From contig JAKAZS010000013.1 in assembly GCA_021815785.1 (NCBI GenBank), positions 1 through 42,639 on the forward strand: 42,639 bases of DNA. Reading direction: 5' to 3'. This DNA comes from a bacterium. Its GTDB lineage: Bacteria; Cyanobacteriota; Vampirovibrionia; Obscuribacterales; JAKAZS01. Shown here piece after piece: positions 24,374-31,713 of this stretch. Position 1 is the first letter of the stretch. Every line of letters begins with the position of its first letter. The translations under genes were made by a program, and so were the position numbers. Below the pieces are notes generated by a model. That model saw only the letters and a list, made by a program, of their open reading frames with translations. It was not told where the DNA came from and searched no databases.

Positions 24374-24913
24374 GTGTCACAAACTGATACCAATAAACCA
24401 AACGAAACTAAAGAAATGGAAGTAGGAAAATTTGGTAAATTTCTTAAAGATAATGGAATTGATTCAACTCGCAAAGAAGACAGTATTAATGTAGAAACCA
24501 TTGTCATTAGTGCTAAAGATTTAGAACCAGCTCTAAGACTTTTAAAAACCAGTTCGGAAACTAAGTTAAATATGCTTTTAACGGTAAGTGGTGTTGACTA
24601 TACTGACCGAATTGATTCGATTTATCATTTATGGTCTTATGATCATAATGACGCATTGGTAATTAAAGTTGAATTACCAAAACAGAGTCAAGCTAATACT
24701 GATACCGTAAATTTAACCAGTATTGCTAATTTTTGGTCAGCAGCCAATTGGCATGAACGTGAAACTTATGATTTGGTTGGCATAAGATATCTACGCCATC
24801 CGTATTTACGACGAATTCTTAATCCTTGGGATTGGGAAGGTCATCCGTTAAGGCGTGATTATAAACAGCTTGTTGATGCACTCAATGATAAAAACCCCCA
24901 TAGTTTCAGATAA
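24374..24913 (+). CDS. nuoC: NADH-quinone oxidoreductase subunit C (NdhJ)
   Basis: This is a peripheral-arm subunit that packs against NuoD. The 179 residues hold the signature NWHERETYDLVGIRYLRHPYL, then RRILNPWDWEGHPLRRDY near the end. It starts at GTG with GAGG 9 nt upstream; an ATG at codon 16 is possible but lacks such a site. It is a separate gene rather than a NuoCD fusion. Confidence 0.96.
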   Translation: MSQTDTNKPNETKEMEVGKFGKFLKDNGIDSTRKEDSINVETIVISAKDLEPALRLLKTSSETKLNMLLTVSGVDYTDRIDSIYHLWSYDHNDALVIKVELPKQSQANTDTVNLTSIANFWSAANWHERETYDLVGIRYLRHPYLRRILNPWDWEGHPLRRDYKQLVDALNDKNPHSFR

Positions 24914-24932
24914 TTTTTAGGAATAATATAAT

Positions 24933-26063
24933 ATGTCAACTAATTTAGACACAACTAATTTAAAAACTGATGAAATGATAATTAACATGGGTCCGCAGCA
25001 TCCAGCTACTCATGGTGTGTTAAGATTGATTTTAAAACTTGATGGTGAAATTGTAAGACATGTAGAACCAGTAATTGGTCATTTACATCGGGCTCAAGAA
25101 TGGCAAGGTCAAAACCGCACCCTTTTTCAATATCAGGCTTTAATTGATCGTGTAGATTATTTATCCGGAATGTTTACATCCTTAGCCTTTGCGCATGCTT
25201 GCGAACAAATTGATGGTTGTCAAATTCCGCCACGAGCGCAATACTTGAGAGCGCTCGTTTGTGAAATGAATCGGATATCATCGCACTTACTCTGGTTGGG
25301 TACATTCTTAATCGATTTAGGGGCTTTATTTGGCTTTCCTTTTTATCCTTTTCGTGAACGCGAAAAGCTTTTAGATTTATTTGAAGAAATTGCTGGTCAA
25401 CGTATGATGTTTAACTATATTCGTATTGGTGGTGTTCAGCGCGATCCTAAACAATCATGGTTTGAAAAAGTGCGCAAATTTACGGCCGAATTTCCTGATC
25501 GTATCAATGAATATGAAGCAATTGTAACCCAAAATCCGATTGTTTTGAAACGTACTAAAGGCGTTGGCATATTAGACAAATCTGTAGCAATGGACTATGG
25601 CGTAACTGGACCATCAATTCGGGGGTCGGGGATTAATTATGATTTACGCAAAACTCGTCCTTATGGTATTTATCCTGAATTGAATTTTGAAATACCACTT
25701 GGCCAAAATCAAGGTGATACCTGGGATCGATACATGTGTCGTATTTTAGAAATGCGTCAATCAAATAATTTAATTAATCAATGCCTCGACAAAATGCCTG
25801 AAGGTGAAATTTTAGGTAAAAAACAAATTGCTGGTTTGAGAATTAAAGCTGGTGAGGGTTTTGCAGCAATAGAATCACCACGAGGTGTTTTAGGCTGTTA
25901 TGTCATATCAAATGGGTCTGATAAAGCCTATCGTATCAGATGGCGCAATCCTTCTTTTTGTAATCTTGCCGTTTTACCAAGTTTATTGATTGGGCGACCA
26001 ATTTCCGATATTATGGCTATATTTGGTTCAATCGATGTTATTTTACCTGACGTTGATCGTTAG
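24933..26063 (+). CDS. nuoD: NADH-quinone oxidoreductase subunit D (NdhH)
   Basis: NuoD forms the quinone-binding cavity with NuoB and descends from the large subunit of [NiFe] hydrogenases, without the nickel ligands. The 376 residues begin with MIINMGPQHPATHGVLRL and VEPVIGHLHRAQEW. The middle has DYLSGMFTSLAFAHACE and MNRISSHLLWLGTF, and it ends IFGSIDVILPDVDR, close to the usual GSIDPVMGEVDR. Length is slightly short but the ends are intact. AGGA precedes the start. A 95-bp gap with a tiny ORF follows, at the point where nuoE-F-G lie in 14-gene operons. Confidence 0.97.
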   Translation: MSTNLDTTNLKTDEMIINMGPQHPATHGVLRLILKLDGEIVRHVEPVIGHLHRAQEWQGQNRTLFQYQALIDRVDYLSGMFTSLAFAHACEQIDGCQIPPRAQYLRALVCEMNRISSHLLWLGTFLIDLGALFGFPFYPFREREKLLDLFEEIAGQRMMFNYIRIGGVQRDPKQSWFEKVRKFTAEFPDRINEYEAIVTQNPIVLKRTKGVGILDKSVAMDYGVTGPSIRGSGINYDLRKTRPYGIYPELNFEIPLGQNQGDTWDRYMCRILEMRQSNNLINQCLDKMPEGEILGKKQIAGLRIKAGEGFAAIESPRGVLGCYVISNGSDKAYRIRWRNPSFCNLAVLPSLLIGRPISDIMAIFGSIDVILPDVDR

Positions 26064-26092
26064 AACTACTTGATTAATGAGGAGTCAATTTC

Positions 26093-26140
26093 ATGGAAAT
26101 TTACACTAAACATATGATAAAAATTACACACAGAAATTAA
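26093..26140 (+). CDS. Possible 15-residue leader ORF between nuoD and nuoH
   Basis: ATG at 26093 follows GAGGAG by 8 nt, one of the best ribosome sites in the operon. It encodes MEIYTKHMIKITHRN, then TAA. No homology can be judged at this length. It may be a translated leader, a vestige of a lost gene, or chance. Confidence 0.3.
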   Translation: MEIYTKHMIKITHRN

Positions 26141-26158
26141 GTTAATAAAGGATAAAAA

Positions 26159-27562
26159 ATGTTAGCAAATAGTGCAGAATTATTTAAATTTACAAGATTA
26201 ACCTTAATTTGGCTTACGATAATCTTTGGCAGTGTTTGGGGGGCTTGTTTTGTTGTTGGTGTCTTAATACCAACTTTACTCTTACATTTAGGTGAAAATG
26301 AAATATTTGCGTTACTTGCGCAAATTTGTCAGTATTTAACACCAGTTATTGCTATCTTAGTTTTTATCCCGATTAATGCCATGTTTATGGTTTTAGTTGA
26401 ACGCCGCGGACTAGCCTTATTCACCGTGCGCATGGGACCAAATCGAGTTGGTCCAGATGGACTTTTACAAACCGCTGCTGATGCTGTTAAATTGTTATTT
26501 AAAGAAGATATTATTCCTACCGGTGCTGATGCCTGGTTATTTACACTAGCCCCAATTATCTTTTTTGCACCATCCATTTTTGGTTCAATACCTTTATTAG
26601 CAGCTATAACTGGTAACAATGACTTATTTGCCATTACTAATTTACCCACCGGAATCTTTTTTATCATTGCGGCGTCATCTGTGCCAGTTGTTGGAATAGT
26701 TATGGGTGGCTGGGCCAGTAATAATAAATATTCATTAGTTGGTGGTCTTAGAAGTGCAGCTCAGGCTATAAGTTATGAAATCCCCTTGGTGTTATCCTTA
26801 GTTACAATTTGTTATTTAAATCAAAGTTTAAATGTTGTAGAAATTGCTAGCCGGCAAACCGGTGGTTTTCTTAACTGGAATATATTTGGCGGTGGAGCTT
26901 TAAATGGCTTGGATAAATATTTTAATGCATTAATTAATGGCTCGTCAAATGCTAACGATATTTTACAGGCATATTATCCAAGTAATCAATGGATTCTAAC
27001 CGTAATTGCCATAGCTGGACTTGTTGTTTCAACAATAATTGCTTTTTTCATGTATATTACAGCTGCCTGTGCAGAAGTAAACCGAATCCCATTTGATCTT
27101 CCTGAAGCCGAAAGTGAATTGGTAAGCGGTTATAACACTGAATATAGTGGAATTAAATTTGCCATATTTTTTCTGGCTGAATTTACGAACTTATTTATTG
27201 TTTCCAGTATCGCTACCATAATGTTTTTAGGTGCTGGGAATAACCCAATTCCTCAGTTTTTAATTGATTACCTATTTAAAAATGTAACTTTCATCCCACA
27301 AACTATTAATGCAATTACGCAAGCTTTGTCGCCGTTGATTAATCAAATTCATTTAATTAATCCCATTACCTTCTGGTCGGTAGTCTGGATGATTGTTAAA
27401 ACCTATAGCCTGGTTTTCTTTGCCGTATTAGTGCGAGGTACATTACCTCGATTTAAAATTGATCAGTTAATGGATTTTGGTTGGAAAAGACTAATTCCCT
27501 TATCCCTACTTGTTTTTTTCATAGTTATTTTCGCCAAAGGAGTAATCAATACCAATGTCTAA
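26159..27562 (+). CDS. nuoH: NADH-quinone oxidoreductase subunit H (NdhA), enlarged
   Basis: NuoH forms the membrane side of the quinone channel and links redox to proton pumping. The core motifs are clear: MFMVLVERRGLALFTVRMGP, NRVGPDGLLQTAADAVKLLF, then EVNRIPFDLPEAESELVSGY and YSGIKFAIFFLAEF. At 467 residues it is about 100 longer than usual. The extra length lies at the N-terminus, in a loop near residues 230-280 (about GGALNGLDKYFNALING), and in another near 360-410 (about PIPQFLIDYLFKNVTFIPQ). AAAGGA lies upstream of the ATG. The end overlaps nuoI by 8 bp. Confidence 0.96.
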   Translation: MLANSAELFKFTRLTLIWLTIIFGSVWGACFVVGVLIPTLLLHLGENEIFALLAQICQYLTPVIAILVFIPINAMFMVLVERRGLALFTVRMGPNRVGPDGLLQTAADAVKLLFKEDIIPTGADAWLFTLAPIIFFAPSIFGSIPLLAAITGNNDLFAITNLPTGIFFIIAASSVPVVGIVMGGWASNNKYSLVGGLRSAAQAISYEIPLVLSLVTICYLNQSLNVVEIASRQTGGFLNWNIFGGGALNGLDKYFNALINGSSNANDILQAYYPSNQWILTVIAIAGLVVSTIIAFFMYITAACAEVNRIPFDLPEAESELVSGYNTEYSGIKFAIFFLAEFTNLFIVSSIATIMFLGAGNNPIPQFLIDYLFKNVTFIPQTINAITQALSPLINQIHLINPITFWSVVWMIVKTYSLVFFAVLVRGTLPRFKIDQLMDFGWKRLIPLSLLVFFIVIFAKGVINTNV

Positions 27563-28352
27563 CCTAATTACTAGAGCTAAAGATAGTATATATCAAGTTC
27601 TACGTGGTTTAAAGACTGTTGCGGTTCACAGTTTAAGAATTCCTACCACTAAAGAATACCCCGATACAATGCCACCATTGCCACCGCATTTTCGCGGCAG
27701 GCTAGCTTTAAACGTCAACCCAGAAACCAATGAGCATTTATGTATTTCGTGCCGTCAGTGTGAACGGGTTTGTCCGGATAAATGTATTGAAATAACTGCT
27801 CATAAAAGCCCTGAAACCAATAAACTTGAATTGATTGATTTTAAAATTGATCACGGTCTATGTATGTTTTGTGGCTTGTGCACAGAAGTTTGTCCAACCG
27901 ACTGTATTATAAATACTAATGATTTTGAAATGGCTGATTATAGTAGAGAAGCATTAGTTTATGACATTCGTAAACTTACACTTACTCAAGGCGAATCCAG
28001 CCATTATTTTGCAGCCAAAGAAATTGCCTTACCCAAGCCTAAACCTACTAAACCTGCTGTAACAGTTACGCCAGCAACAAGTACAGTTAAACCAGCCGAA
28101 GCTAAAACTGAAAGTAAGCCAGCCGAAGTTAAAACTGAAAGTAAACCAGAAGAAGCTAAAACTGAAAGTAAGCCAGCCGAAGTTAAAACTGAAAGTAAAC
28201 CAGCCGAAGCTAAAACTGAAAGTAAACCAGAAGAAGCTAAAACTGAAAGTAAGCCAGAAGAAGCTAAAACTGAAAGTAAGCCAGAAGAAGTTAAAACTGA
28301 GGCAAAACTAGAAGAAACTGATATTAAGTCAACTGATAACGATATAAAATAG
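27555..28352 (+). CDS. nuoI: NADH-quinone oxidoreductase subunit I (NdhI) with a repetitive charged tail
   Basis: NuoI carries two [4Fe-4S] clusters (N6a/N6b) that pass electrons to N2. The ligands are all present: CISCRQCERVCP (C63, C66, C69, C73) and CMFCGLCTEVCP (C103, C106, C109, C113). The normal domain ends near residue 165. It is followed by a Pro/Thr linker and then eight 9-residue units of the type KPEEAKTES (179-250). This Lys/Glu-rich tail is not part of the family fold. The start overlaps nuoH by 8 bp; GGAG lies about 12 nt upstream. Confidence 0.96.
   Translation: MSNLITRAKDSIYQVLRGLKTVAVHSLRIPTTKEYPDTMPPLPPHFRGRLALNVNPETNEHLCISCRQCERVCPDKCIEITAHKSPETNKLELIDFKIDHGLCMFCGLCTEVCPTDCIINTNDFEMADYSREALVYDIRKLTLTQGESSHYFAAKEIALPKPKPTKPAVTVTPATSTVKPAEAKTESKPAEVKTESKPEEAKTESKPAEVKTESKPAEAKTESKPEEAKTESKPEEAKTESKPEEVKTEAKLEETDIKSTDNDIK
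28089..28304 (+). repeat. Eight tandem 27-bp units in the 3' end of nuoI
   Basis: Each 27-bp unit encodes KP(A/E)E(A/V)KTES. Copies differ at only a few bases, mainly GCC/GAA and GCT/GTT switches. A decayed ninth unit follows. Frame is conserved, and copy number is likely to vary between strains. Confidence 0.9.
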
Positions 28353-28370
28353 CTAAAAAGAGGTAAATAA

Positions 28371-28964
28371 ATGACGTTTGATCTACTTACAAACTATACT
28401 AATGGTCACTTTATTGACATTATTTTCTACATAATTGCCTTTATCTCTTTTCCTATGGCAATTGGCGTCATTATGGATAAAGTAATCATCAGAAGTGGCT
28501 TTATGCTTATTGGCTTATTTGGAACTATTTGTGCCATGTTTTTGCTTTTACAAGCCCAATTTATTGCTTTAGCTCAATTAATGATTTACGCTGTTGGCAT
28601 AACGTTAGTTGTTGTTATTGCCTTAATGTTAACCAGTCCAAAATTAGAAAGCTTAAATGAATTAGATTTAGACGATAGTAAAATCTCCGGTTTTTTCCTA
28701 AGCTTAGCTGTTTTCTTTACTTTATTCACGGCCATTAAAAGTGAATCATGGCCAGTTAGACCCGAAATTTCTGGAATCGATAGTGTTAAAGTTATCGGTG
28801 CCCAACTTATGACTGGGTATTCAATTCCTTTTGAATTTGCATCATTACTGTTATTATCAGCTCTCATTGGTGCCATAATGATAGCTAAACACAATCAGTC
28901 CGTAACCAAAAAGTCTCCAGTGCAAACCAATGAAGACAATTTAATAACCAGTAGCAAAAAATAA
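28371..28964 (+). CDS. nuoJ: NADH-quinone oxidoreductase subunit J (NdhG)
   Basis: This is a membrane subunit next to NuoA, K and H. The 197 residues contain five hydrophobic helices. The conserved section is FLLLQAQFIALAQLMIYAVG, followed by ITLVVVIALML, where the mid-membrane pi-bulge of the family lies. The last 25 residues are a polar tail. GAGG lies 9 nt before the ATG. It falls between nuoI and nuoK in the standard order. Confidence 0.94.
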   Translation: MTFDLLTNYTNGHFIDIIFYIIAFISFPMAIGVIMDKVIIRSGFMLIGLFGTICAMFLLLQAQFIALAQLMIYAVGITLVVVIALMLTSPKLESLNELDLDDSKISGFFLSLAVFFTLFTAIKSESWPVRPEISGIDSVKVIGAQLMTGYSIPFEFASLLLLSALIGAIMIAKHNQSVTKKSPVQTNEDNLITSSKK

Positions 28965-28996
28965 TTTAGTTAATCATCAATATTGAGGTTTAGAAA

Positions 28997-29566
28997 ATGA
29001 ACGATCAAACTGTAGCCACTGTAAAACCAAGGCAATTATCCGACTTTATTGGTTTAAGCTTTACTTTTTTTACTTCACTTATGGCTATAACATATGCAAC
29101 CGGGTTTATTGAAAAAATCATGAATTTTAATTATCTGGAAATATGTTTGTTTATTATAATTGTTATCCTTGGCTATTTAGCCTGTGCGATGCGTGCCAAT
29201 ATTAAGACGATTGTTATTGCTGGTATCACGATGTCATTTTTTATTCTTTCCTTTCATCAAAGCAGTTTAAATAAATATTTAATTTTTTCAGCCGTACTTT
29301 TTAGTATCGGTATTTACGGACTCACCGTATCCAGAAATGCCGTTCGAGTTTTAATGTCGATTGAATTAATGCTTAACGCTGTCAATATTAATTTAGTAGC
29401 TTTTGCCCAATATATTGACCCTATTGAATTAAAAGGCCAGGTATTTGCTATTTTTGTCCTTACAGTGGCCGCTGCTGAAGCAGCTGTTGGTTTGGCTATA
29501 GTACTTTCAATTTATCGATTCATGGCATCTGTCGATATGGAACGATTCAAACTACTTAGATGGTAA
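28997..29566 (+). CDS. nuoK: NADH-quinone oxidoreductase subunit K (NdhE) with an N-terminal membrane extension
   Basis: NuoK is a three-helix, roughly 100-residue subunit homologous to MrpC. Its core is in the C-terminal half here: [36 protein letters not shown] with the two conserved helix Glu residues (IEL here, and [18 protein letters not shown] later), ending near residue 180. Residues 1-90 are extra and contain about three more hydrophobic helices (for example [19 protein letters not shown]). No start inside gives a clean 100-residue protein with a ribosome site, while GAGG lies 9 nt before ATG 28997. nuoL, M and N do not follow. Confidence 0.92.
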   Translation: MNDQTVATVKPRQLSDFIGLSFTFFTSLMAITYATGFIEKIMNFNYLEICLFIIIVILGYLACAMRANIKTIVIAGITMSFFILSFHQSSLNKYLIFSAVLFSIGIYGLTVSRNAVRVLMSIELMLNAVNINLVAFAQYIDPIELKGQVFAIFVLTVAAAEAAVGLAIVLSIYRFMASVDMERFKLLRW

Positions 29567-29628
29567 AATATTTTCAGATTTAATGATTTTTCCTTATCCG
29601 CCCATATAAATATTTACATTTACAGCCT

Positions 29629-30639
29629 ATGTCTAATCAATTGCTCACCTTATCTAATATTGAAAACACTTTTCGGTTTAGACGTTTACGATCAAATCAA
29701 GTGCTTCGTGATATGTATGCTGAATCTAGCCTTAATTTAAATAAATTTATTTACCCCATGTTTGTTGTAGATAAACCGGGGTTTAAAAAAGAAATTGAAT
29801 CGATGCCGGGAATTTATCAACAAGATATAAATTATACTTTAAAAGAAATCGATAGTTTAGTTAAAAATGGTCTAAAATCAGTTATATTATTTGGCATTCC
29901 CACTACTAAAGATGAGTTGGCTAGTGAGGCCTATAGTTCTAAAGGAATTGTCCAAAGAGCCATTAAAGCCATAAAGGCTGAATTCCCTCAATTATTAGTC
30001 ATAAGCGATACCTGTCTTTGTGAATTTACATCACACGGTCACTGTGGCTTAATTGATGGCGAACATATTTTAAATGACCCCAGTCTTGAATTATTAGCTA
30101 AAGCAGCCGTCTCACAGGCCAGCGCTGGAGCTGATATGATTGCCCCATCTGATATGATGGACAATCGCATTGGCTTTATTCGCCAAAAACTTGATGAAGC
30201 GCATTTTGAACATATTCCGATTATGGCCTATAGCGCTAAATATGCATCAGGATTTTATGCTCCATTTCGCGAAGCGGCTGAATCAACTCCTCAATTTGGC
30301 AATCGAGCTAGCTATCAGATGGATGTTCGCAATAGCCGGGAAGCCATAAGGGAAATCGAGCAAGATATTAAAGAAGGAGCTGACATAATCATGGTTAAAC
30401 CAGCATTAAGTTATCTTGATGTCATTAACCAAGCCAAAAACAACTTTAATTACCCAGTAGCAGCCTATAATGTATCTGGCGAATATGCTATGGTCAAAGC
30501 TGCTAGTTTAAAAGGCTGGATTGATGAGGAAAAAATTACTTTAGAAATTTTAACCTCGATTTTTCGAGCTGGTGCTGATATTATAATTTCTTACCACACC
30601 AAAGATTTAATTAGGTACATAAATAAAGCTAATTTATAA
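29629..30639 (+). CDS. hemB: Delta-aminolevulinic acid dehydratase (porphobilinogen synthase)
   Basis: HemB condenses two 5-aminolevulinate molecules to porphobilinogen, the second committed step of tetrapyrrole synthesis. The 336 residues carry the zinc-type cysteine cluster DTCLCEFTSHGHCG (C129, C131, C139). The two active-site lysines are in YSAKYASGFYAPFR (K204) and IMVKPALSYLD (K257, Schiff base). The segment MIAPSDMMDNRIG is also conserved. Length is normal. No Shine-Dalgarno is visible, and the ATG is 62 bp after nuoK. It may be read from the nuo transcript. Confidence 0.97.
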   Translation: MSNQLLTLSNIENTFRFRRLRSNQVLRDMYAESSLNLNKFIYPMFVVDKPGFKKEIESMPGIYQQDINYTLKEIDSLVKNGLKSVILFGIPTTKDELASEAYSSKGIVQRAIKAIKAEFPQLLVISDTCLCEFTSHGHCGLIDGEHILNDPSLELLAKAAVSQASAGADMIAPSDMMDNRIGFIRQKLDEAHFEHIPIMAYSAKYASGFYAPFREAAESTPQFGNRASYQMDVRNSREAIREIEQDIKEGADIIMVKPALSYLDVINQAKNNFNYPVAAYNVSGEYAMVKAASLKGWIDEEKITLEILTSIFRAGADIIISYHTKDLIRYINKANL

Positions 30640-30660
30640 TTAACTTTAAGGATTATATAA

Positions 30661-31119
30661 ATGAAAACCAGTTCACAATATCAAATTAGTTTTGCTAATG
30701 CTTATGCTGATTTGTATCTTGACAAAGAAAATGGTGAATTTGCCCTGGATTTAAGAAGACAGGAAATCACTATATATCTTAATAGTAATCAATATGGAGC
30801 CTTAGTTTTATTAATTCAGGAATCCAATGAGAATGAAGAATTGATGGACTACATATTGTGGAAAAAAGATCCCCTACAATGTGATGATAGTCAATTGTTT
30901 GAAGTTTGTGGTCCGGACCATGTAGTTTGCCTAGCTTGTACCCCTAATTGTGAACGAATTAAATTAACTTTTGACTTAGGTGTAGCCATTGATCTAGCCT
31001 TTGCTGATTTTCAGGGTCTTAACGAATTAATTTTAGAGGCTCAAGCTGATTTAGAATGGCGGCGCGAACTCTTACGCTGGAATAGTGGTGAAAGTGGTCA
31101 GGATTTTCAGGCTACATAA
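30661..31119 (+). CDS. Hypothetical acidic protein with a cysteine cluster
   Basis: This 152-residue protein is not recognised. It is soluble, acidic and has no signal peptide. A central cysteine group, VCGPDHVVCLACTPNC (C83, C90, C93, C97, with C74 nearby), could bind a metal. The C-terminus is a helix with ADLEWRRELLRW. AAGGA stands about 9 nt before the ATG, 21 bp after hemB, so the two are probably co-transcribed. The pairing might hint at a haem- or iron-related role, but that is only proximity. Confidence 0.8.
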   Translation: MKTSSQYQISFANAYADLYLDKENGEFALDLRRQEITIYLNSNQYGALVLLIQESNENEELMDYILWKKDPLQCDDSQLFEVCGPDHVVCLACTPNCERIKLTFDLGVAIDLAFADFQGLNELILEAQADLEWRRELLRWNSGESGQDFQAT

Positions 31120-31128
31120 GAATAATTT

Positions 31129-31170
31129 AATATTTGCCAAATTTTATATTATAAACTGGCAAATATTTGT
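31129..31170 (+). terminator. Hairpin terminator after the hemB operon
   Basis: AATATTTGCCA (31129-31139) and TGGCAAATATT (31157-31167) make a perfect 11-bp stem. Its 3' arm overlaps the -35 box of the SRP RNA promoter. The U-tract is weak (ATATTTGTTC). Confidence 0.5.
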
Positions 31171-31196
31171 TCAAAAATTCAATTATAGTTTATAAT
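31167..31196 (+). promoter_or_regulatory. Promoter of the SRP RNA gene
   Basis: TTGTTC (31167-31172), 18-nt spacer, and a perfect TATAAT (31191-31196). The -10 box ends 7-8 nt before the predicted first base of the RNA, so position and sequence agree. Confidence 0.75.
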
Positions 31197-31203
31197 AATT
31201 ATT

Positions 31204-31295
31204 AGGATCGCTGGATACGGCCATTGGTAGTGAACCTGGTCAGGAGGGAAACCTAGCAGCCATAAGCTTTCTTAATGGGGTGTATACAGCGGTCT
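31204..31295 (+). ncRNA. ffs: Signal recognition particle RNA (4.5S type)
   Basis: SRP RNA binds Ffh and FtsY to target membrane proteins co-translationally. The invariant domain IV is present: CCUGGUCAGG, an AGG/CCU stem closed by a GAAA tetraloop (31245-31254 region), then AGCAGCC. The usual GGAA loop is thus GAAA, another GNRA loop. The ends pair, CGCUGGAUAC with GUAUACAGCG (one mismatch), as expected for a roughly 92-nt small bacterial SRP RNA. No clear terminator follows before the gene at 31331. Confidence 0.93.
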
Positions 31296-31330
31296 AAACT
31301 TATTACTAATATTATTAATCTTTTCTATTT

Positions 31331-31615
31331 ATGAAATCTAAACCAGTTAAAAGTTCGACAGCTAAATCAACAAAATATAGTCAAGTTAATGACAAGACTT
31401 TAATTGGCCAAATTCTTGTTGAACTTGGCTATATAACTATATACCAACTTGATGAAGCTTTGTTTATTCAAAAACAAGACAAAGAAAATAATAAAGAACC
31501 TAAAACCCTTGGACAAATTTTTCTTGAACTTGGTTATTGTGGACCAAACCAACTTATCCGAGCTATTCAAGTTCAGGCTGAATACCGAAAGCTTAAGACA
31601 AATTTACAAGAGTAA
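31331..31615 (+). CDS. Stand-alone MshEN/GspE-N-like small protein
   Basis: The 94 residues consist of a basic N-terminus (1-21) and two copies of a motif typical of the MshEN / type II secretion ATPase N-terminal domain, G-x-x-L-x-E-L-G-Y-I-x-x-x-x-L-x-x-A-L-x-x-Q. They lie at 24-47 (GQILVELGYI...LDEAL) and 60-82 (GQIFLELGY...LIRAI). In ATPases such as MshE these tandem motifs bind c-di-GMP. Here no ATPase follows, and the leading Arg of the motif is not kept (Thr precedes LIG/LG). Binding of c-di-GMP is therefore possible but unproven. It lies 98 bp before the pseudo-kinase, probably in one transcript. Confidence 0.75.
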   Translation: MKSKPVKSSTAKSTKYSQVNDKTLIGQILVELGYITIYQLDEALFIQKQDKENNKEPKTLGQIFLELGYCGPNQLIRAIQVQAEYRKLKTNLQE

Positions 31616-31713
31616 CCTAATTAAATTATACTTTTATAGCCTAAATTTTAATTTAAGGTTAAACTTCTTATAGAGAATTAAAGTTAATTTAGTTTGTAAA
31701 AAGTGATTTCATC

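Noticed and set aside
26329-26667. 112-codon minus-strand frame opposite nuoH
   Set aside because: It lies wholly within the conserved nuoH coding region and has no ribosome site.
28089-28304. Direct 27-bp repeats as a CRISPR array
   Set aside because: There are no spacers; the units are contiguous codons within nuoI.
31449-31673. 74-codon plus-strand frame overlapping the MshEN-like small gene
   Set aside because: It is the +2 frame of a gene whose own frame shows clear motif pairs; composition is Lys/Asn/Leu noise.
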